The translations under genes and the position numbers were made by a program. A stretch of DNA of 64,000 nucleotides from DASUNP01 sp963728545 (GTDB lineage Bacteria; Acidobacteriota; Blastocatellia; UBA7656), in assembly GCA_963728545.1 (NCBI GenBank), contig CAVSKO010000002.1:124001-188000 (forward strand), written 5' to 3'. The notes below the pieces were generated by a model. The model was not told the origin of the DNA. It saw only the letters and a list, made by a program, of their open reading frames with translations, and ran no database searches. This document shows positions 41,801 through 48,639 of the stretch, piece after piece (position 1 is the stretch's first letter; each line of letters opens with the position of its first letter).

Positions 41801-43872
41801 CCTGGAACACCGATAGCACGATCTTCTTCTTAGGCGGAACGAACGGCGAGATGCTTCCTTATAGCTTCGACAAAACTACTATGACTGCGACGCGTATGGG
41901 AGATCGCAACAACGGCAGCGGCGGTATGATGCTGAACATAGCAAAATGCGAATTCAGCTTTACGGATAAGAATATTATTTACGGCATCGGAGGCAATGGC
42001 CGCACCTTCATGCAGTACAACTTCCAGACCGGCGCTTATACGACGCTCTTTAACCTCGACACAGCCGTTCCGGGGTTGAGCGGCATAACGGGCGACGTGT
42101 CTGCGAGCGGCAATGACAGGCTCAGCACTTATTTCGGAGCAAATGTTCAAGACTCTCACATGTATGTGGCCGTGTGGGATAAGAACACGGGCCAGGTCGC
42201 AGTTCTCAACACGCAGAATTCGACGGTCAAGACGTTTGGGTCTTCAAGCTTCCAGCCAGTAGGGACGACCATAGGCTTCACGCTGCACAACGCGCGAATC
42301 GGTAAAGAAGGCCGTTATGTAGTAATGACGCCCGGCTCGTCTGCTTCTCACGCGTTGTACGTGTGGGATACTCAGACCAACGTGGTCGCGCCCGTTCCGC
42401 AACCCGGCGGCGGCGGTCACAAGGTGAACGGCTACAACGCGCTTGTAAATCATGCCGCGCCGCCAAACGATCCTAACCACGCCGATGCGGCGCAGTGGCT
42501 GCTGCGCCCTCTCAACACGTCGCAGTTGAGTTCTATTACAAGGCTTGCGACGCCTGCGCTCACGCCGCTTGAGTGGGCCGTAGACACGCACGTATCTTGG
42601 AACAACGCGCGAGCCAACGTGAAGACGCCTGTGCTTGTCTCTCTCTACAGAGACCCCGGCGCGGCTGGCCCGTGGCGAGCCTGGGATGATGAGATCATCG
42701 CGCTGAGGACGGACGGAGTCGAATCGAAAGCCTGGCGTATATGCCATCACCGCAGCCAGGTCTTTCCGTACAAGTTCGATTATTCGCCTCGCGGCAACGT
42801 GTCACAGGACGGGCGCTACTTTATGTTCGCCTCGAACTGGGAGCGAACGCTCGGCAATGACGAGTACGGCGAGCCTCGATTCGATCTCTTTGTCGTAGAG
42901 CTTCCGGCAGGGGGCTCAAGCCCACCTCCTCCGCCTCCCGGCGACACGACGGCACCGGTAATCTCTGGAGTCAGCGCTTCAGGGGTGACATCTTCGACGG
43001 CCAACATTGCATGGACGACGAACGAGGCGAGCGACACAGTAGTCGAGTACGGCGCGACCACCTCGTACGGGAATTCGACTTCGCTCAACAGCAATATGGT
43101 CACAAGTCATAGCGCGACTTTGACGGGGCTCACAGCAAGCAGGCTGTACCATTACCGCGTGAAATCGAGTGATGCTTCGGGCAATCAAGCCGTGTCAGGT
43201 GATTTCACGTTCACCACGACCGCAGGCAGCGGCGGCGGCGGCGGCGGCGGCGGCATGCAAGCCGTCGCCTGGACAAATCTCGTCAATGTCGTTGCGACGG
43301 GGAACTCTTTGCGCAACAACGTTCCGAGCAACGGAGGCGCGACGAGCGTGCAGCGGATAGAATCCGGAAACGGCTATGTTGAATTCACAGCCACGGAAAC
43401 GAACACCTACAGGTGGGCGGGGTTGAGCAACGGCAACAGCGGCACCGGCTATGACGATGTCAACTTTTCGATCAACCTGACGAGCTACGGTGTCGGCGGC
43501 GGGTTTGTAGCCAACATACACGAGAATGGAGTCTACAAAGGCGAGACGACCTACAACAGCGGCGACGTGTTCCGCGTTGCGGTAGAAGGCGGGGTAGTGA
43601 AGTACTACAAGAACGGCTCGCTTATCTACACCAGCGCGAAGACGCCGACATACCCGCTGATCGTAGACACAGCATTTGGCGAATCAGGGGCGACGATCAC
43701 GAATGCCAATATACATGGTGATTCGGGGCTTGCGAACCTGACCGCGCCGATGATGTTTGACCGCGCGAGCGGTTACAACGCCGTATTAGCCTTGCCGGTT
43801 TTCGGCCAGCCGGGCGCTGCCGGTCTGGTTGATTGGCTCTTAACAAATAGGAAGAGAATGCTCTTTTCCTGA
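38860..43872 (+). CDS. Giant secreted FN3/propeller protein under c-di-GMP riboswitch control
   Basis: 1670 aa with a signal peptide (KKYLFITFIIAVAIISHQAV). Order of domains: propeller-like region (about 55-470), a concanavalin-like jelly-roll module (about 481-637), a Big-like Ig domain (641-712), two FN3-like domains (about 716-905; motif EASDSLVEYGATTAYG), a second propeller-like region (950-1360), a third FN3-like domain (1363-1455), and a second copy of the jelly-roll module (1467-1624; GNGYVEFTATETNTYRWAGL). Gly-rich linkers join the domains. No sortase, PEP-CTERM or T9SS tail is recognisable. The protein is probably a matrix or surface adhesin-like protein; no enzymatic motif seen. Confidence 0.85.
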   Translation: MKKYLFITFIIAVAIISHQAVLAHLGNPAANAAKPEPAAVKPAASIPAVSVPDAGQVVLDQSSGTRIVRITDSNDARWPVVSYSNCASFNQDSTRFVISLDGVATLYSFDGARLAAQKEGPLFDSIKLQFDSCFWSATDPDTMIGLLDSEGVPQIYAYNVRTRSFTLLKDFLGILPEGVSARMTKSFNDDNQFVFAWRDASAVVWQHVVLWDRNLDSAYLFDLNDQASGVTGFREAYLDESNESLIVVGDTTREWRFRSQPQSDAVEIDSRMNNGAGLQASLASVYRNDSEGESLAFDWQEKIAQIFSTNKHVYVGVRPGSTRANEWRAVEGTAVYYTQLASEQVKGALGFVNWRGQELVQSDSAMLGPGEWQMDAAANRLYVRLPDDSNPLATGAGDNAPVIGLTSPSEEGAVRIAKNANGVAEQLSNTDSSLWERRAQLRGNLSRDKRFFIFNSGPKGSRSDVYIAALNIVAAGMDSVIWTHTINCTAVSNSVQKTAGQDQMDDASATSLQAITSGDGFVEFTATDVDKERWCGLNNSNAIHQSANDINFAIKMAKKKKAWVIEDGVTRAKLKYKKNALFRVAVEGGKVKYYQDGKLIYTSTKAPVYPLMTNASLINTMSSVSNVMISGAGFGTVVSISPAKAALDPNETQQFTVRITGGSNSNVNWSATGGTITSTGFYTAPAAPGMYTVTATSAANPGTAAFASVQVGQGNDTTPPAISAVSSSGITASNVVISWMTNEASNTQVEYGLTTAYGEMSTLNTALVTSHSVALGGLPANTLIHYRVRSRDAAGNLAVSGNFSFTTAGGPDTAPPTITNVSSSALTAVGATIAWTTNEASDSLVEYGATTAYGSASSLNNSMVTSHSVALTGLTGGRLYHYRVKSRDAAGNLGVSGDFTFTTGSGSGGGGGGGSDVPLSYNAITDRNPRPEPPLPSMGLAGSRITDPTFGTRILRVTDGNTRPDRPRRSFGPPSGSEQNTWNTDSTIFFLGGTNGEMLPYSFDKTTMTATRMGDRNNGSGGMMLNIAKCEFSFTDKNIIYGIGGNGRTFMQYNFQTGAYTTLFNLDTAVPGLSGITGDVSASGNDRLSTYFGANVQDSHMYVAVWDKNTGQVAVLNTQNSTVKTFGSSSFQPVGTTIGFTLHNARIGKEGRYVVMTPGSSASHALYVWDTQTNVVAPVPQPGGGGHKVNGYNALVNHAAPPNDPNHADAAQWLLRPLNTSQLSSITRLATPALTPLEWAVDTHVSWNNARANVKTPVLVSLYRDPGAAGPWRAWDDEIIALRTDGVESKAWRICHHRSQVFPYKFDYSPRGNVSQDGRYFMFASNWERTLGNDEYGEPRFDLFVVELPAGGSSPPPPPPGDTTAPVISGVSASGVTSSTANIAWTTNEASDTVVEYGATTSYGNSTSLNSNMVTSHSATLTGLTASRLYHYRVKSSDASGNQAVSGDFTFTTTAGSGGGGGGGGMQAVAWTNLVNVVATGNSLRNNVPSNGGATSVQRIESGNGYVEFTATETNTYRWAGLSNGNSGTGYDDVNFSINLTSYGVGGGFVANIHENGVYKGETTYNSGDVFRVAVEGGVVKYYKNGSLIYTSAKTPTYPLIVDTAFGESGATITNANIHGDSGLANLTAPMMFDRASGYNAVLALPVFGQPGAAGLVDWLLTNRKRMLFS

Positions 43873-43978
43873 TACCATCTTGATCTTGAGTCAAGGGCGT
43901 AACCAATAAATGGTATCGCTGACCGCCAGGACTTTCGGTGGCAATAAACCGACCGCAAGCCCTGGCGGTTCTTTCTTC
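43871..43978 (+). terminator. Double stem-loop after the giant gene
   Basis: First stem GATACCAT (43871-43878) with ATGGTATC (43910-43917), overlapping the stop codon. Second stem ACCGCCAGG (43922-43930) with CCTGGCGGT (43961-43969), followed by tctttctt. The second one looks like an intrinsic terminator with an interrupted T tract. Confidence 0.55.
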
Positions 43979-44020
43979 AGACGTATTGCTAGAGCGAATT
44001 TCATTTAAGCGTATGGGAAT

Positions 44021-44133
44021 GCAAGAAGATTCACCGCCGCAGACACAGAGAACACAGAGCGGGCGCAGAGAGAACCAACGTCTGCTCTGCGCCCGCTCTG
44101 TGTTCTCTGTGTCTGCGGCGGTGAGATGTCTCT
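44021..44133. repeat. Palindromic intergenic repeat family A, copy 4
   Basis: Arms ttcaccgccgcagacacag and ctgtgtctgcggcggtga; inner gagcgggcgcagag and ctctgcgcccgctc. The outer flanks (gaatttcatttaagcg on the left, cattcaatcgaaaac on the right) extend the palindrome beyond the core. No nested insert: this copy shows the uninterrupted form. Confidence 0.9.
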
Positions 44134-44288
44134 CCAATCCAGTACATTCAATCGAAAACAACTCTAAATCCTTCCTTTGATCAATCGCCGATTTTCGTCA
44201 TGACAGAATGGTAGAGGCTTGTTACAAATCTTCCGGGCGACTGTTAAGAAAAGTTTTGATATGATTTGCGCCTTAAAGGAGGAAGACT

Positions 44289-45338
44289 ATGGCTACGGGA
44301 AGCTCAAAACTCCACGCGCTGCTGATGGGTGTCGATTGCTATCTGCCGAACAGGTTGCCTGACGGCGGTTATTATCCGAATCTTGGAGGATGTGTCAGAG
44401 ACATCAACCATGTCGAGAACTTTTTTAAAACCAAGCTCGGCCTCTCAGCCGACAACATCACAAAGCTGACGGCTTCGGGCGACGGCGACCGCCCCTCCGA
44501 GCCGGAAGCTCAATGGCCTACGTACAAGAATATGGTTGCGGCCTTCAAGAACCTGATCAAAAAGGCGAAGGCGGGCGATCAGGTTTACATACACTATTCC
44601 GGGCACGGCGGGCGGGCGACGACCGCATACCCAAAGCTGAAAGGGAAGACCGGCCTGGACGAAACGCTCGTGCCTACGGACATAGGCAACAGCGAGACGC
44701 AATACCTGCGCGATGTCGAGATAGCGCACCTGTTAAAAGAGCTTGTTGATAAAAAGTTGATCGTTACAGTCGTGTTCGATTGCTGCCATTCGGGCGGGGC
44801 GACGCGGGGCAAGGGCGGCGCGAAAGCGCGCGGCATACAGAGTATCGATACTACGCCCAGGCGCACTCCCAGCCTCGTGGCTTCGGCTGAAGAGCTGGCC
44901 GGAACCTGGGAGTCGGCATCGGGCGGCAAAACGCGCAGCCTGAAACCGGGCAGTGGATGGCTGATGGAGCCGAAAGGGTACGTGCTGTTGGCCGCCTGCC
45001 GCGCACAAGAGCTTGCTATGGAGTATCCCTTCGACGGCCGGGAGAGCAATGGGGCGCTCACCTACTGGCTGCTCGATTCGTTAAAGCAGATCGGGCCGGA
45101 ACTAACTTACAAACTGTTGCACGACCGCATATTGGCAAAAATACATTCGCAGTTCGAAGCGCAGACGCCGCAGCTTCAAGGCGAAGGCAACCGCGTCGTC
45201 TTCGGGAGCGAGCAGGTCGAGCCTCAGCAAGGCGTCACGGTCATGCAGGTTGAACACGAAGAAAAAGCGCGTTATGTTGAACGCGGGCCAGGCGGGCGGC
45301 GTTCGCAAAGAGGCGCAGTTTGCTGTTTATTCACGTGA
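44289..45338 (+). CDS. Caspase-family (C14) protease, N-terminal part of a frameshifted gene
   Basis: 349 aa as read, of which about 325 are genuine. The caspase/metacaspase dyad is His106 (HYSGHGG) and Cys166 (DCCHSGG), with an activation-loop-like DETLVPTD. The frame breaks within 45250-45270: on removing one A from the aaaaa run at about 45264, the sequence reads on as EHEEKRVMLNAGQAGGV into the next frame. The intact protein would have about 720 aa: protease plus a C-terminal DUF4384-like domain. Bacterial caspases of this type act in conflict and cell-death responses; Arg/Lys specificity is usual for metacaspases. GGAGGA precedes the ATG. Confidence 0.85.
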   Translation: MATGSSKLHALLMGVDCYLPNRLPDGGYYPNLGGCVRDINHVENFFKTKLGLSADNITKLTASGDGDRPSEPEAQWPTYKNMVAAFKNLIKKAKAGDQVYIHYSGHGGRATTAYPKLKGKTGLDETLVPTDIGNSETQYLRDVEIAHLLKELVDKKLIVTVVFDCCHSGGATRGKGGAKARGIQSIDTTPRRTPSLVASAEELAGTWESASGGKTRSLKPGSGWLMEPKGYVLLAACRAQELAMEYPFDGRESNGALTYWLLDSLKQIGPELTYKLLHDRILAKIHSQFEAQTPQLQGEGNRVVFGSEQVEPQQGVTVMQVEHEEKARYVERGPGGRRSQRGAVCCLFT

Positions 45339-46461
45339 TGCCAAGAGCCTCGCCAACACGGATGACCGCGTGGCGATGGTCGAAGTTACGGATGTCGGAT
45401 CGTCCGACTCGTGGGCAAAGATTACAAAGAAGCTCGGCACAAAAGCGATTGAGCAGGGCTCGCAGGCGGTGCTGCTCGATCCGGGTGCGGTGCGTCTTCG
45501 CCGCAGCGTTCGGTTGCACAAGCGGGATGATCTGCCTAAGAAGATAAAGCAGGATAAAGCGCTCGACGATGTGGCGGCGATTCTAGGTAAAGACGAAATC
45601 CGATTTGTGCAAGTGGCTGCCGATAATGAGCCTGCCGATTATCAGGTTACGGTCAATGAAAATAGCGAGTACGAAATCTGGGATCCTGCCGGTGAGCCGA
45701 TAAAAAATCTCCGGCCCGCTCTGGGGATTGCAAGCAAGGATTCTGCGGCCCGCGTCGTCAGCCGGTTAGAGCATCTGGCAAAGTACCGCAACGTACAGGA
45801 GCTTGATAATCGCGATCCGATGTCGCCGCTTGCGCGGAGGCTGGTCGTAGAGCTTGTCGGGAAGCAGGCAGATTTCGACCCTGCGGATGAGCCTGAGCCG
45901 AAGCCGTTTGATTCCGAAGGGAACACGCCGGTGCTGACGGAAGGCGAGTGGACTTTCTTGCGCGTGCGCAACGATTCTTCGGAAATACTAAACGTGACGA
46001 TCATGGATTTGCGGCCCGACTGGGGCGTCACGCAAATCTATCCATCCGGCGCAGGCTTTTTCGAGCCTCTTGATCCAGGCCAGCAGCTTCCCTTGATTCC
46101 GCTACAGGCCAGCCTTGAGCCGGGGTACACAGAAGGGACGGACTTGGTCAAAGTATTCGCGACGGTTGGGACTACGAACTTCCGCTGGCTTGAACTGCCT
46201 TCGCTCGACAAACCGCTTGAGCGCAGCATGGCAACACGCGGCGGACCGACGAGCGCGCTCGATGAGCTTCTTTCGGCTTTTGCATCAGGAGAGCCAAAGA
46301 CGCGCAATCTGAACCTGGCCGCTTATCCGAGCAAGGAATGGGTGACGGCTCAAGTCGAGGTGCGCGTCCAAAAGGAAGCGCCGAAGCAAAAGAAAGCTGC
46401 AAAGCCGAAGGCAGAGTCGAAACAAAAGAAAGCGACAAAGCCAAAAAAAGGCGCGAAGTAA
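45250..46461 (+). CDS. Caspase-associated C-terminal domain, second part of a frameshifted gene
   Basis: 403 aa as read from a TTG without ribosome site, so independent translation is unlikely. NAGQAGGVRKEAQFAVYSRD begins the domain usually fused behind bacterial caspases. EWTFLRVRNDSSEILNVTIMDL and GTDLVKVFATVGTTNFRWLEL follow, as in DUF4384-like modules that may sense or bind partners. The tail is a Lys/Ala-rich stretch (KQKKAAKPKAESKQKKATK), probably nucleic-acid- or membrane-contacting. It continues the caspase gene in the +1 frame. Confidence 0.78.
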   Translation: MNTKKKRVMLNAGQAGGVRKEAQFAVYSRDAKSLANTDDRVAMVEVTDVGSSDSWAKITKKLGTKAIEQGSQAVLLDPGAVRLRRSVRLHKRDDLPKKIKQDKALDDVAAILGKDEIRFVQVAADNEPADYQVTVNENSEYEIWDPAGEPIKNLRPALGIASKDSAARVVSRLEHLAKYRNVQELDNRDPMSPLARRLVVELVGKQADFDPADEPEPKPFDSEGNTPVLTEGEWTFLRVRNDSSEILNVTIMDLRPDWGVTQIYPSGAGFFEPLDPGQQLPLIPLQASLEPGYTEGTDLVKVFATVGTTNFRWLELPSLDKPLERSMATRGGPTSALDELLSAFASGEPKTRNLNLAAYPSKEWVTAQVEVRVQKEAPKQKKAAKPKAESKQKKATKPKKGAK

Positions 46462-46527
46462 GAGAGAAAAAGATTTACATCAGAATAGAGTCTCGGTAGG
46501 GACGAGATGTTTCTAGAGTGTGTCTGA

Positions 46528-46717
46528 AAAGCCTCGAAGAGGCGAAATTCGATAGCCTGGGGCATCGCCCCAGGTCTGCGACAATCATCACGACAAGCCC
46601 TGTAAGGGCGAAATAAATCGGTCGGGTTATTTCGCCCTTACAGGGCTTGCTGTTTGCGTCACGTGTTACCCGGCGCGTTGCGCCGGGCTATCGAATTTCG
46701 CCCTTTCAGGGCTTTTT
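46528..46717. repeat. Cloverleaf-like intergenic repeat family B, copy 2
   Basis: Same build as the copy at 33884: outer ggcgaaattcgatagc with gctatcgaatttcgcc (with a compensating g/c change), and inner hairpins cctggggc/gccccagg, agccctgtaagggcgaaata and its complement, and cccggcgc/gcgccggg. Compensated arms suggest that structure is conserved. Confidence 0.9.
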
Positions 46718-46753
46718 CTCACTTTTCGGATATCCTCATAATCCCACACATCG

Positions 46754-47401
46754 TCACTTGATTCTCTGGGCGGCGACCTCTTCATCCGTAGCCGCAAACC
46801 AGAGCCTCACCGTCTTATCCGCACTCCCGCTTGCCATCACCACCCTTTTTTTATCAGGTGAGAATGCAACTGAAATAACAATGTCTGTGTGACCCTTGAG
46901 CGAAGCTAGTTCCTGTCTGGTGCTTACGTCCCACAGCCTAACCGTATTGTCTACACTCGCAGAGGCAAGCGTCCTGCCGTCAGGCGAGAATGCTACTGAA
47001 TAAATAGATTCCGTGTGTCCCTCGAATGCTGCCTTCTCCTTGTAATTGTGATGCCAAAGGTAGTACCAATCGAATTCGCGTAAATCATCTGACTTAGGAG
47101 TATCAGATGCGGGCAAGAATGCATTTAGTAATTCCTGTACTCTACTTGAGTCGCCGACTTCGAACGCCTGTTGCGCCAGGTTCATATTGGCGACATAGAA
47201 GAACTGGCGAGATTTTCTTTCATTCTCTACAGCCTTCTTTTGCTGCTGATAACCAAACAGAGCTAAAGCTAATGCCGTAATAAATGCCAGCGCAAAAACT
47301 ACGGCAGTCCGGCGAGCGCGTTTGATCTCTCTTTTACGTTGATGCTCCTTTTCCAGCGCCTCCGCTTCACGCGCTGCCCTACTTTGTTCAAGGAAACTCA
47401 T
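46754..47401 (-). CDS. Membrane-anchored protein with two WD40 repeats
   Basis: 215 aa. Coiled-coil start (SFLEQSRAAREAEALEKEHQ), one membrane helix (AVVFALAFITALALALFGY), a helical linker ending NAFLPASDTPKSDDLREFDWYY, then only two WD40 repeats (EGHTESIYSVAFSPDGRTLA and KGHTDIVISVAFSPDKKRVV). Two blades cannot close a propeller, so the gene looks truncated or works by assembly. The start overlaps the stop of the TIR gene (1 bp). It resembles the part that follows the NTPase in nSTAND-WD40 proteins, but no NTPase is present here. Confidence 0.8.
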   Translation of the reverse strand: MSFLEQSRAAREAEALEKEHQRKREIKRARRTAVVFALAFITALALALFGYQQQKKAVENERKSRQFFYVANMNLAQQAFEVGDSSRVQELLNAFLPASDTPKSDDLREFDWYYLWHHNYKEKAAFEGHTESIYSVAFSPDGRTLASASVDNTVRLWDVSTRQELASLKGHTDIVISVAFSPDKKRVVMASGSADKTVRLWFAATDEEVAAQRIK

Positions 47402-48318
47402 TATTCCTTATCGTCGCGCTCCATCGCCAGTTCCTGTTGCAAACGTACGATGGAGAATTCCGGATCCATTTCAGGGATGTTGCTATAATGCTCGCCGATC
47501 AAATGGACTGAGAGTCGGCTACTATTAAGGTATTCGCGAACGGCCTCCCGCAAAGCAGGTGCTTTCAAAGGCAGCGCCTTGTCAGGCAGAACTACATGGC
47601 CGAACTGCTGTAACTCGCGTCTGACTTTGTCGCGCTCTTCGCTGAGATCGGAAGTGGTTTCGGCCAGGTATACGGTTGAGGCGGACGATGAAGGATCAGG
47701 CAATTGGTTGGACAGCGAGGGATCAGGCGGTTGATCGGGCGGCTGGCTTTCAAGCCGCTTGATGAGTTCTGAAATATCCCAGGCCAGGTCTTCAAACTTA
47801 TCCCAAAATCTTTTGTCTTTCTCTCCACTGGAGCTGATTCCATGGTCGAATTCGCGCACTTTTCCTGATAACTGATCTCGTTGGTAAAACTCGTAACCCA
47901 GCAAATCTCGTATCTCAGGCGGGTGTTCTTCAAGCTCGACATAAGTCTTTATAACTTTGAAGACGCGATGTTTTTCACCAATCCGAATACCGCCGCTTTG
48001 ATCCGCGAGGCGGAAAAAATCTTTTAGCTCACTGCGACAGGCCGGAGATTGAAGATAGCGCGGCGACAGGACCGAAAGCAGGAGGGCAGTATTCGACAGC
48101 TCGATGACGATTACGTCGTTGAAGACATCATTACCTTTCAGCTTGCGATCACGCCATATCTTCGGAGGTCTTCCCATCAGTTGGGCGAGGCGGATCTGGA
48201 GCAGTGCGTGAAGTGTATCGATCCATCCCTTGAGACCTTCGGTGAGCGGCTGATTATCAATATGGGCGTAGCTGATGAAAAGGTGATTTTCAGAGCTATT
48301 AATAGCGTCCATCTCCAC
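47401..48318 (-). CDS. TIR-domain protein with C-terminal DUF4062-like module
   Basis: 305 aa. The N-terminal 150 residues form a TIR domain: HLFISYAHIDNQPL, IWRDRKLKGNDVF, ALLLSVLSPRYLQSPACRSEL (the SPxCxxE box with the Glu of NADase-type TIRs). After a Pro/Ser linker, residues of about 215-285 (STVYLAETTSDLSEERDKVR, SVHLIGEHYS) look like a DUF4062 or second TIR-like module. Such proteins are effectors in antiphage and cell-suicide systems that consume NAD. The WD40 gene follows with a 1-bp overlap, so the two products probably form one split sensor-effector. Confidence 0.82.
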   Translation of the reverse strand: MEMDAINSSENHLFISYAHIDNQPLTEGLKGWIDTLHALLQIRLAQLMGRPPKIWRDRKLKGNDVFNDVIVIELSNTALLLSVLSPRYLQSPACRSELKDFFRLADQSGGIRIGEKHRVFKVIKTYVELEEHPPEIRDLLGYEFYQRDQLSGKVREFDHGISSSGEKDKRFWDKFEDLAWDISELIKRLESQPPDQPPDPSLSNQLPDPSSSASTVYLAETTSDLSEERDKVRRELQQFGHVVLPDKALPLKAPALREAVREYLNSSRLSVHLIGEHYSNIPEMDPEFSIVRLQQELAMERDDKE

Positions 48319-48523
48319 CTCCCGGAACCTAAACTAGATAACAACCGCTGATCTGGTGAACGATAAATCGGGAAACCCTGAGCAGACCCGATTCGCAATT
48401 GAAAAACGACTGGAGCCGAATTGTGTAATGCGAAAAGCGGGTTGATTATAGCAAAGATTTTGAAGTGGATGATAAATAACTCTGACCGCAGTCTAGAGGG
48501 AATTTCGTATGATGGTAAGGAAA

Positions 48524-48632
48524 TGAAAGAAGATTCACCGCAGAGACGCAGAGGACACAGAGGAGGCGCAGAGTTTTTAGCTTTTCTCTGTGCAGCCTCT
48601 GTGTCCTCTGCGTCTCTGCGGTGAGATGTCTC
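48524..48632. repeat. Palindromic intergenic repeat family A, copy 5
   Basis: Arms attcaccgcagagacgcagag and ctctgcgtctctgcggtgag; inner gacacagaggaggcgcagag. It lies in the 320-bp gap between the TIR gene and the EPS-side methyltransferase gene; the rest of the gap shows nothing else recognisable. Confidence 0.88.
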
Positions 48633-48639
48633 GGATAAA

